Source of the DNA: Rhynchopus sp. YZ270_cl-10
Taxonomy: Eukaryota > Euglenozoa > Diplonemea > Diplonemida > Diplonemidae
Direction of reading: 5' to 3'
DNA: 64,000 bases
Assembly: GCA_964035575.1 (NCBI GenBank)
Contig: OZ037880.1
Location: 1 to 64,000, forward strand
Positions 1 through 10,700 of the stretch are shown here, in pieces. The notes under the pieces were generated by a model. That model had not been told where the DNA came from. It searched no databases and saw only the letters and a program-made list of their open reading frames with translations. A program made the translations under genes and the position numbers. Position 1 is the first letter of the stretch, and each line of letters starts with the position of its first letter.

Positions 1-3000
1 GCGGCGGTTTGCGGGTTTGCGGGTTTGGGTTTGCGGGTTTGCGGGTGTTTGCGGGTTTGGTTGCGGGTTTGCGGGTTTGCGGGTTTGCGGGTTTGCGGGT
101 TTGCGGGTTGCGGGTTGCGGTTTGCGGGTTTGCGGTTTGCGGGTTTGCGGTGGTTTGCGGGTTTGCGGGTTTGCGGGGTTTGCGGGTTTGCGGGTTTGCG
201 GGGTTTGCGGGTTTGCGGGTTTGCGGTTGCGGTTTGCGGGTTTGCGGGTTTGCGGGTTTGCGGGTTTGCGGGTTTGCGGGTTTGCGGGTTTGCGGGTTTG
301 CGGGTTTGCGGGTTTGCGGGTTTGCGGGTTTGCGGGTTTGCGGGTTTGCGGGTTTGCGGGTTTGCGGGTTTGCGGGTTTGCGGGTTTGCGGGTTTGCGGG
401 TTTGCGGGTTTGCGGGTTTGCGGGTTTGCGGGTTTGCGGGTTTGCGGTTTGCGGGTTTGCGGGTTTGCGGGTTTGCGGGTTTGCGGGTTTGCGGGTTTGC
501 GGGTTTGCGGGTTTGCGGGTTTGCGGGTTTTGCGGGTTTGCGGGTTTGCGGGTTTGCGGGTTTGCGGGTTTGCGGGTTTGCGGGTTTGCGGGTTTGCGGT
601 TTGCGGGTTTGCGGGTTTGCGGGTTTGCGGTTTGCGGGTTTGCGGGTTTGCGGGTTGCGGGTTTGCGGGTTGCGGGTTTGCGGGTTTGCGGGTTTGCGGG
701 TTTGCGGGTTTGCGGGTTTGCGGGTTTGCGGGTTTGCGGGTTTGCGGGTTTGCGGGTTTGCGGGTTTGCGGGTTTGCGGGTTTGCGGGTTTGCGGGTTTG
801 CGGGTTTGCGGGTTTGCGGGTTTGCGGGTTTGCGGGTTTGCGGGTTTGCGGGTTTGCGGGTTTGCGGGTTTGCGGGTTTGCGGGTTTGCGGGTTTGCGGG
901 TTTGCGGGTTTGCGGGTTTGCGGGTTTGCGGGTTTGCGGGTTTGCGGGTTTGCGGGTTTGCGGGTTTGCGGGTTTGCGGGTTTGCGGGTTTGCGGGTTTG
1001 CGGGTTTGCGGGTTTGCGGTTTGCGGGTTTGCGGGTTTGCGGGTTTGCGGTTTGCGGGTTTGCGGGTTTGCGGGTTTGCGGGTTTGCGGGTTTGCGGGTT
1101 TGCGGGTTTGCGGGTTTGCGGGTTTGCGGGTTTGCGGGTTGCGGGTTTGCGGGTTTGCGGGTTTGCGGTTTGCGGGTTTGCGGTTTGCGGGTTGCGGGTT
1201 TGCGGGTTTGCGGGTTTGCGGGTTTGCGGGTTTGCGGGTTTGCGGGTTTGCGGGTTTGCGGGTTTGCGGGTTTGCGGGTTTGCGGGTTTGCGGGTTTGCG
1301 GGTTTGCGGGTTTGCGGGTTTGCGGGTTTGCGGGTTTGCGGGTTTGCGGGTTTGCGGGTTTGCGGGTTTGCGGTTGCGGGTTTGCGGGTTTGCGGGTTTG
1401 CGGGTTTGCGGGTTTGCGGGTTTGCGGGTTTGCGGGTTTGCGGGTTTGCGGGTTTGCGGGTTTGCGGGTTTGCGGGTTTGCGGGTTGCGGGTTTGCGGGT
1501 TTGCGGGTTTGCGGGTTTGCGGGTTTGCGGGTTTGCGGGTTTGCGGGTTTGCGGGTTTGCGGGTTTGCGGGTTTGCGGGTTTGCGGGTTTGCGGGTTTGC
1601 GGGTTTGCGGGTTTGCGGGTTTGCGGTTTGCGGGTTTGCGGGTTTTGCGGGTTTGCGGGTTTGCGGGTTTGCGGGGTTTGCGGGTTTGCGGGTTTGCGGG
1701 TTTGCGGTTTGCGGGTTTGCGGGTTTGCGGGTTTGCGGGTTTGCGGGTTTGCGGGGTTTGCGGGTTTGCGGGTTTGCGGGTTTGCGGGTTTGCGGGTTTG
1801 CGGGTTTGCGGGTTTGCGGGTTTGCGGGTTTGCGGGTTTGCGGGTTTGCGGGTTTGCGGGTTTGCGGGTTTGCGGTTCGGTTGCGGGTTTGCGGGTTGCG
1901 GGTTTGCGGGTTTGCGGGTTTGCGGGTTTGCGGGTTTGCGGGTTTGCGGGTTTGCGGGGTTTGCGGGTTTGCGGGTTTGCGGTTTGCGGGTTTGCGGGTT
2001 TGCGGGTTTGCGGGTTTGCGGGTTTGCGGGTTTGCGGGTGTTGCGGGTTTGCGGGTTTGCGGGTTTGCGGGTTTGCGGGTTTGCGGGTTTGCGGGTTTGC
2101 GGGTTTGCGGGTTTGCGGGTTTGCGGGTTTGCGGGTTTGCGGGTTTGCGGGTTTGCGGGTTTGCGGGTTTGCGGGTTTGCGGGTTTGCGGGTTTGCGGGT
2201 TTGCGGGTTTGCGGGTTTGCGGGTTTGCGGGTTTGCGGGTTTGCGGGTTGCGGGTTTGCGGGTTTGCGGTTTGCGGGTTTGCGGGTTTGCGGGTTTGCGG
2301 GTTTGCGGGTTTGCGGGTTTGCGGGTTTGCGGGTTTGCGGGTTTGCGGGTTTGCGGGTTTGCGGGTTTGCGGGTTTGCGGGTTTGCGGGTTTGCGGGTTT
2401 GCGGGTTTGCGGGTTTGCGGGTTTGCGGGTTTGCGGGTTTGCGGGTTTGCGGGTTTGCGGGTTTGCGGGTTTGCGGGTTTGCGGGTTTGCGGGTTTGCGG
2501 GTTTGCGGGTTTGCGGGTTTGCGGGTTTGCGGGTTTGCGGGTTTGCGGGTTTGCGGGTTTGCGGGTTTGCGGGTTTGCGGGTTTGCGGGTTTGCGGGTTT
2601 GCGGGTTTGCGGGTTTGCGGGTTTGCGGGTTTGCGGGTTTGCGGGTTTGCGGGTTTGCGGGTTTGCGGGTTTGCGGGTTTGCGGGTTTGCGGGTTTGCGG
2701 TTTGCGGGTTTGCGGGTTTGCGGGTTTGCGGGTTTGCGGGTTTGCGGGTTTGCGGGTTTGCGGGTTTGCGGGTTTGCGGGTTTGCGGGTTTGCGGGTTTG
2801 CGGGTTTGCGGGTTTGCGGGTTTGCGGGTTTGCGGGTTTGCGGGTTTGCGGGTTTGCGGGTTTGCGGGTTTGCGGGTTTGCGGGTTGCGGTTTGCGGGTT
2901 TGCGGGTTTGCGGGTTTGCGGGTTTGCGGGTTTGCGGGTTTGCGGGTTTGCGGGTTTGCGGGTTTGCGGGTTTGCGGGTTTGCGGTTTGCGGGTTTGCGG

Positions 3001-6000
3001 GTTTGCGGGTTTGCGGGTTTGCGGGTTTGCGGGTTTGCGGGTTTGCGGGTTTGCGGGTTTGCGGTTTGCGGGTTTGCGGGTTTGCGGGTTTGCGGGTTTG
3101 CGGGTTTGCGGGTTTGCGGGTTTGCGGGTTTGCGGGTTTGCGGGTTTGCGGGTTTGCGGGTTTGCGGGTTTGCGGGTTTGCGGGTTTGCGGGTTTGCGGG
3201 TTTGCGGGTTTGCGGGTTTGCGGGTTTGCGGGTTTGCGGGTTTGCGGGTTTGCGGGTTTGCGGGTTTGCGGGTTTGCGGGTTTGCGGGTTTGCGGGTTTG
3301 CGGGTTTGCGGGTTTGCGGGTTTGCGGGTTTGCGGGTTTGCGGGTTTGCGGGTTTGCGGGTTTGCGGGTTTGCGGGTTTGCGGGTTTGCGGGTTTGCGGG
3401 TTTGCGGGTTTGCGGGTTTGCGGGTTTGCGGGTTTGCGGGTTTGCGGGTTTGCGGGTTTGCGGGTTTGCGGGTTTGCGGGTTTGCGGGTTTGCGGGTTTG
3501 CGGGTTTGCGGGTTTGCGGGTTTGCGGGTTTGCGGGTTTGCGGGTTTGCGGGTTTGCGGGTTTGCGGGTTTGCGGGTTTGCGGGTTTGCGGGTTTGCGGG
3601 TTTGCGGGTTTGCGGGTTTGCGGGTTTGCGGGTTTGCGGGTTTGCGGGTTTGCGGGTTTGCGGGTTTGCGGGTTTGCGGGTTTGCGGGTTTGCGGGTTTG
3701 CGGGTTTGCGGGTTTGCGGGTTTGCGGGTTTGCGGGTTTGCGGGTTTGCGGGTTTGCGGGTTTGCGGGTTTGCGGGTTTGCGGGTTTGCGGGTTTGCGGG
3801 TTTGCGGGTTTGCGGGTTTGCGGGTTTGCGGGTTTGCGGGTTTGCGGGTTTGCGGGTTTGCGGGTTTGCGGGTTTGCGGGTTTGCGGGTTTGCGGGTTTG
3901 CGGGTTTGCGGGTTTGCGGGTTTGCGGGTTTGCGGGTTTGCGGGTTTGCGGGTTTGCGGGTTTGCGGGTTTGCGGGTTTGCGGGTTTGCGGGTTTGCGGG
4001 TTTGCGGGTTTGCGGGTTTGCGGGTTTGCGGGTTTGCGGGTTTGCGGGTTTGCGGGTTTGCGGGTTTGCGGGTTTGCGGGTTTGCGGGTTTGCGGGTTTG
4101 CGGGTTTGCGGGTTTGCGGGTTTGCGGGTTTGCGGGTTTGCGGGTTTGCGGGTTTGCGGGTTTGCGGGTTTGCGGGTTTGCGGGTTTGCGGGTTTGCGGG
4201 TTTGCGGGTTTGCGGGTTTGCGGGTTTGCGGGTTTGCGGGTTTGCGGGTTTGCGGGTTTGCGGGTTTGCGGGTTTGCGGGTTTGCGGGTTTGCGGGTTTG
4301 CGGGTTTGCGGGTTTGCGGGTTTGCGGGTTTGCGGGTTTGCGGGTTTGCGGGTTTGCGGGTTTGCGGGTTTGCGGGTTTGCGGGTTTGCGGGTTTGCGGG
4401 TTTGCGGGTTTGCGGGTTTGCGGGTTTGCGGGTTTGCGGGTTTGCGGGTTTGCGGGTTTGCGGGTTTGCGGGTTTGCGGGTTTGCGGGTTTGCGGGTTTG
4501 CGGGTTTGCGGGTTTGCGGGTTTGCGGGTTTGCGGGTTTGCGGGTTTGCGGGTTTGCGGGTTTGCGGGTTTGCGGGTTTGCGGGTTTGCGGGTTTGCGGG
4601 TTTGCGGGTTTGCGGGTTTGCGGGTTTGCGGGTTTGCGGGTTTGCGGGTTTGCGGGTTTGCGGGTTTGCGGGTTTGCGGGTTTGCGGGTTTGCGGGTTTG
4701 CGGGTTTGCGGGTTTGCGGGTTTGCGGGTTTGCGGGTTTGCGGGTTTGCGGGTTTGCGGGTTTGCGGGTTTGCGGGTTTGCGGGTTTGCGGGTTTGCGGG
4801 TTTGCGGGTTTGCGGGTTTGCGGGTTTGCGGGTTTGCGGGTTTGCGGGTTTGCGGGTTTGCGGGTTTGCGGGTTTGCGGGTTTGCGGGTTTGCGGGTTTG
4901 CGGGTTTGCGGGTTTGCGGGTTTGCGGGTTTGCGGGTTTGCGGGTTTGCGGGTTTGCGGGTTTGCGGGTTTGCGGGTTTGCGGGTTTGCGGGTTTGCGGG
5001 TTTGCGGGTTTGCGGGTTTGCGGGTTTGCGGGTTTGCGGGTTTGCGGGTTTGCGGGTTTGCGGGTTTGCGGGTTTGCGGGTTTGCGGGTTTGCGGGTTTG
5101 CGGGTTTGCGGGTTTGCGGGTTTGCGGGTTTGCGGGTTTGCGGGTTTGCGGGTTTGCGGGTTTGCGGGTTTGCGGGTTTGCGGGTTTGCGGGTTTGCGGG
5201 TTTGCGGGTTTGCGGGTTTGCGGGTTTGCGGGTTTGCGGGTTTGCGGGTTTGCGGGTTTGCGGGTTTGCGGGTTTGCGGGTTTGCGGGTTTGCGGGTTTG
5301 CGGGTTTGCGGGTTTGCGGGTTTGCGGGTTTGCGGGTTTGCGGGTTTGCGGGTTTGCGGGTTTGCGGGTTTGCGGGTTTGCGGGTTTGCGGGTTTGCGGG
5401 TTTGCGGGTTTGCGGGTTTGCGGGTTTGCGGGTTTGCGGGTTTGCGGGTTTGCGGGTTTGCGGGTTTGCGGGTTTGCGGGTTTGCGGGTTTGCGGGTTTG
5501 CGGGTTTGCGGGTTTGCGGGTTTGCGGGTTTGCGGGTTTGCGGGTTTGCGGGTTTGCGGGTTTGCGGGTTTGCGGGTTTGCGGGTTTGCGGGTTTGCGGG
5601 TTTGCGGGTTTGCGGGTTTGCGGGTTTGCGGGTTTGCGGGTTTGCGGGTTTGCGGGTTTGCGGGTTTGCGGGTTTGCGGGTTTGCGGGTTTGCGGGTTTG
5701 CGGGTTTGCGGGTTTGCGGGTTTGCGGGTTTGCGGGTTTGCGGGTTTGCGGGTTTGCGGGTTTGCGGGTTTGCGGGTTTGCGGGTTTGCGGGTTTGCGGG
5801 TTTGCGGGTTTGCGGGTTTGCGGGTTTGCGGGTTTGCGGGTTTGCGGGTTTGCGGGTTTGCGGGTTTGCGGGTTTGCGGGTTTGCGGGTTTGCGGGTTTG
5901 CGGGTTTGCGGGTTTGCGGGTTTGCGGGTTTGCGGGTTTGCGGGTTTGCGGGTTTGCGGGTTTGCGGGTTTGCGGGTTTGCGGGTTTGCGGGTTTGCGGG

Positions 6001-6356
6001 TTTGCGGGTTTGCGGGTTTGCGGGTTTGCGGGTTTGCGGGTTTGCGGGTTTGCGGGTTTGCGGGTTTGCGGGTTTGCGGGTTTGCGGGTTTGCGGGTTTG
6101 CGGGTTTGCGGGTTTGCGGGTTTGCGGGTTTGCGGGTTTGCGGGTTTGCGGGTTTGCGGGTTTGCGGGTTTGCGGGTTTGCGGGTTTGCGGGTTTGCGGG
6201 TTTGCGGGTTTGCGGGTTTGCGGGTTTGCGGGTTTGCGGGTTTGCGGGTTTGCGGGTTTGCGGGTTTGCGGGTTTGCGGGTTTGCGGGTTTGCGGGTTTG
6301 CGGGTTTGCGGGTTTACGGGTTTGCGGGTTTGCGGGTTTGCGGGTTTACGGGTTTG
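1..6356. repeat. Octamer satellite array (TTTGCGGG)n, about 790 units
   Basis: The stretch is an almost pure tandem array of the 8-bp unit TTTGCGGG read on the plus strand. Up to about position 3,065 the array is broken by units one base shorter or longer (TTTGCGG, TTGCGGG, TTTGCGGGG, TTTTGCGGG). From there to about 6,310 it is essentially perfect, and two TTTACGGG units occur just before the right border. Because 24 bp equals three units, all three plus-strand frames stay open and give the same eight-residue repeat (AGLRVCGF), so the open frames carry no coding evidence. The G-triplets with 5-nt spacers are compatible with G-quadruplex formation. The left end runs off the window. Confidence 0.97.
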
Positions 6357-6762
6357 CTCGCGCCGACAGAATCTTTCCCACCAGTCTGCGGAGAGTGTCC
6401 CCAACCGCAATCGGACGCACGTCCTCCTCCAGGCCCGGCCCCTTTGCAGGCTTCCGGAGAGCCACCAAGTTAGCGCCGGCGAAGAACTCAGCCACCTCCA
6501 CTGGAGCATTTCCTCGTGCCAAAGACGTCAACACTGCGGCCAGCGCTGCCAAAGTTCCCTTAGCCCGCCTCTGTAGGCAAAGTGTACGAAGGTGCGCGCC
6601 CGTCACGTTCGAGGGACCCGCCGCCGATGACTTCGGCATGCTCCGCAGGGCCTTCATCACCTCCACCACTGTCACCGGTGGGACCTCCTGAGGCTGTGGC
6701 CAATCCGCCTGCTCCAGGGCCTTGGCATCAGCTGCGGCTGGGTGCTTCGTCTGAAGCTTTTT
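6357..6762 (-). mobile_element. Fragment of the LINE, 5' part of the reverse transcriptase region
   Basis: This segment matches positions 12,761-13,166 of the full-length LINE, in the same orientation, with a handful of base differences. It is therefore a separate copy and not an exact duplication. It covers roughly codons 305-435 of the large ORF, just upstream of and into the reverse transcriptase domain. Its left border is cut abruptly against the octamer satellite, and its right border lies at the poly(A) tail of the full-length LINE. It is a remnant without function of its own. Confidence 0.9.
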
Positions 6763-6765
6763 TTA

Positions 6766-6820
<55 letters not shown>

Positions 6821-7799
6821 CAACTTAGCCCTAGGCTCGCTTTTTTTATCTACATCCAGTGACAGAGGGGGTACTTACTAGTCAAGCGAGTATGTAAACA
6901 GCTAGATGTCCAGACAAGGGCACTTTACTATTGTACTGGCAAGACAGTGCCTGAAAACACAGTTAGTGGCACTAAAATAGAAAGCATGTGGGACAACTAC
7001 AACCAACACTTCCCTGCAAATAAGCAAAAGGGTCGTATGTGAGTGCAATTTTTCCCAAAAGGAAAAGGGGAGGGGATGGGACGGGAGGGTTGCTCTGTCT
7101 ACCGGTGTAGTTTTATTTTGCTTTGTCTTGGGAAGGGGAGGGGAGGAGAAGGAGGGGATTGAGTGAGCCGTTTCCTCTGTAACACACAAACAAATAAAAA
7201 GGAAGTTCCATAATCTTTTTAGTAGTTTTCTTTTTGGTGAAAATTTTTGAGAACTTCAGTAAGTGTGACCTGACCCGACTGACTGACACCCAAAGGGGAA
7301 AACAACAATAACGCACAACAAAATCAACAACAACAATGGTGGGTCTCGTGCTTACCTGTGGTGGTTTTGAAAAATGAAAAATTGAAATTGACCTTCACAA
7401 GGTAAAAATGAAAAACTAAAGGAGTGAAAAAAGGAACTCAAAGGACAAGAGTTCTGTACAAACTCTACTCTACTGCACAATCTATAAAAGTGGCCCAATG
7501 GCTCCTGATGCCACTGGCCTGGCTCTTAGACAGGTCTTACTCCGAGACTGCCCTCTACCCTCAGAGCCTCGTCCAAGGGGTACGGGCCGTCGCTGGGGTA
7601 GACCCGTCCTAGCCAGCAGCCAACCAAAAATATTAACAAATAGGAAGGGGGGCGGAAAGGGGGGAAAGGGGGGGCAAACCCCAAAGGATGAAAAGAACAA
7701 AAAACACAAAATAAAAAGGGTTAAAAATAAACATGGGGCAAACTGTCATTCTCTACACGCTTCTACACACACACTCTCACCCTCTAACTCTCTAGCTCT
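6821..7799 (-). other. 3' UTR of the full-length LINE
   Basis: This non-coding 0.98 kb lies between the stop of the large LINE ORF and its poly(A) tail. It is repeated almost base for base at 17,720-18,650, with only a few substitutions. That correspondence, together with the T-run on its left, defines it as the 3' end of the element. It contains G-rich and purine-rich stretches, but I see no open frame worth calling. Confidence 0.85.
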
Positions 7800-10700
7800 C
7801 TAATTCTTTTTATTCCCCTTTTTCCCCTTCCTTCCTCCGCTCTGTCTCCCCTTCTGTCCACCACCGCGACCATTGCGCCCTCTCTGCACCTCCTGTGGCG
7901 AGAGCACATGCTGCGTCGCTTGTGCCACTGCGTCGGTGAACACGTTCGACGTGTTGGACCTACCCTGAGCTGCATGGCGCTGGGGTCCTTTGGGAGCTGG
8001 GGAAGGAGCAGGTTGGGCGGAGGAGGTTGCATTGCCACGGCCTGCCGATGAGGAGGAGGAAGAAGTGGAGACTGCAGGTTGGGCGATGGAGGTTGTAGTG
8101 CCACGGCCTGCAGAGGTGGAGGAAGAAGAAGAAGAAGAAGAAGAAGAAGAGGAGGCTTGAGGTTGTCGGCCTATTCCCTCTCGAGCCGCTCGTGCCTCAT
8201 TCTCCCTCCTTGTACTCTCCGCTGCAAAGGCCTGCCCCCTACTGCTCCGGTTGTCCGTCAGGGCATGCAACGTCGACTTTGCCTTGCACTTTTCCTGAAC
8301 CGACCACTCATGCAAACCCACCACCTTCATCACCTCATACCACTGAGTGAAAGTAGCGGTAGAGAGGGGGAGTGACAACAAGGGTCTGCCATCCTGTTTC
8401 TCTCCCTGACGGTAGTGGAACAGGGAGATCCACTTCGTCACAGAAGAAGGCACCGGCGACCCCATGGTGAGGCACGGGAAAAGACCCCCCCTCTCCGTCC
8501 GCTCCTCCTCCGTCCACATCCAAGCCTCGCTCTGCGCCCTCAGCAATTCCCTCACCCTCGCTTGCTTCTTCTGGTCAGGGATGCCTTCCACTGACAGAGA
8601 ATGCGAGCGATCCGCCCCCTCCATCGCGGTGTCGAGGTCCTCCTCCTGCTCCTGCTCATCATCATCCATCTCCTCCACCTTCACACGCACCTCGGTGTCT
8701 GCCGCCTCGGCCTGTCGCCCCACCTCCTCCTCCAGCTGATCCCGAGAAGGGGTTCCCCAGCTGACCCTGCCTTCCCGAACGACGATGACCGCGCTGGTCT
8801 TGCCCCAGGTGTCGCAGTATCCGGCCTCCCCTGCTATCTTCCTAACCGCCTGACGGGCGACCACCGACTCCGGGCAATCACCGTCCCCCTCCCCGTTCCC
8901 ACTCCACGGCTGCTGTGTCGCCCAGCAGTACAGGAACTCGCCCGGGCACGGAGAAGCACCTTGAGGACCAAAGAGAGCCATCCAGTCGCCGACACAGTCA
9001 GGTTCGAGTCCTTCAGGGTCGTCGCCCACCGCTCTCCGCACCGCATGGCAGGGGAGGAATAGCCGCCCTTCGCACACCACCCCAAAGCACCGCCCGTATG
9101 CCACCATGCGTTCTGCCTCCAGCTGTCGGGAGAGGTTCACCGCCGTCAACAACAGAGTGGTCGCCTTCTGCTCCGACTCATGCTTAGCTGCGATGGCGTA
9201 ATGCCTCTCGCAGCGTTGCCTGTCATACTCCGCCCGGAGCGACTCTCCTGCTTCGGGGTGCCGATCGCAGTCTTCCAAGTACTGCGCATGCATCTTCTTC
9301 GCGTCCTCTGCGAGTTCCCGCTTGTGCCTGGCGGTCAGCTCCTCCACACGATGCCTGTCCGCCGCCTTCGCCTGGTCCAGACGCACATTCTGTTCCTCCA
9401 GGAAACGACTCAACTCCTGCTGGCGGTCGCCAAAAGTGCCCCGAAGCGCGGCCAAATCCGGTCCCCACGACCGACGATGCTCCCGCCGTACCTCCAGGGC
9501 TTGCTGCCACGCGTCCGACGCACGCTGCAACGCTTCCTTCTTCTCCTGGTCCGCCTTTTGTTGTTGCTGCTTCTGCTGTTTCCGTTGCTTCTCGTGCTTC
9601 TGCTGCTTCTGTTCTGCCTGCTGCCCCTCTTCGCCCGCCATTGGCGTGTCTACCTCCTCGACGTCCTCGCCCTCGGGAGCTGGCACTGCTGGAGAAGGAG
9701 CCCGTTTAGGTGGTGGGTCTCCGCTCCCCTCCGCAGAGGCAGCCTGAGCCGGAACATTCGAGTGCAAAAAAGACAGGGCACTGAAGTATTCCGCCCTGCC
9801 AATTTGCGACAGAGGGCAGTGCTTGGACCCCTGAGCGCAGTGCAGACATGCCAAGCCACCACACGTGTGACAGCAGAAGTGTGCGTCCGACGCATCGAAG
9901 AGCTTGCTGCATTGTTCGCACTGCAGGAAAGTGTTCGACGCCTCCGCCTCCCTCGCTCCCACAAAAGCCATGGGGCGCTCTGACTGGCACTCCCCCTTAC
10001 CACCTGTGGCCTCAAAAGACAGGATGTGCTGCTGCAGAGCCGGGTCCATGGTGAGGGGCTCGTAGTGTCCCGGGATACTGCCGGATCCATCTGCCGCATC
10101 CTGATCACCCGAGTGGAGGAGAAGGACCACTGCCTTAGGCCGTTTTCTTGGCACCATCAGAGAAGGGCGGGCGAACTCGTTGAGGATGACCACAGATACC
10201 TCAAGAGCCTCCCCTGCCCCAGCCACTGCAATGGCATCCGCCCACGTACGCTGGTCTCCTCTGTCCCCACTCGTCATCAGCCGCTGCCAGACCCCAAAAT
10301 TAGGGACAGCCGCACTCGACAGATCAGCGCGGCCCTGGACCTTCTTCACTGCCGCCTGGCGTAGACCCTCCACCGTCAAATCCGTGCGCCCGGTGGCGAA
10401 GAGCAAAGCCTCAAAAGCACAGTCCCCCGCCACAAACGACCAAGTCACCTTCGAGGCTCCCAGCTTGGCCGCCTGCTCCGTCGCCCGAGGCCTCTGCGCT
10501 GCCGGGCACTCACGCAAAAACTCCCACTCACGCACCACATCGAGACCAGGCCCTTCCGGAATCACGGTGGCCGAATCGAACCTCCCGGTCCGCTTCCTCG
10601 GTGGCTCCACGTGGTCCGGCTTCACGTCCCTCTTGCGCTTCCCCTGCTGCTCCTCCGTTCGGTCTGCAGGACGACTCATATCGTCGTCAGGGTTCGCATC

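Noticed and set aside
1-6356. Octamer array as the chromosome telomere
   Set aside because: The G-rich strand points inward from the left window edge, the unit is not a known telomere repeat, and the array is followed by a LINE fragment. A satellite is the safer call.
9-6691. Three overlapping plus-strand reading frames of more than 2,100 codons
   Set aside because: They follow arithmetically from an 8-bp repeat without stops; all three frames give the same octapeptide, and none has a plausible gene structure.
8995-9015. GGTTCGAGTCC as a tRNA B box
   Set aside because: It lies inside the LINE ORF, and no cloverleaf can be drawn around it.
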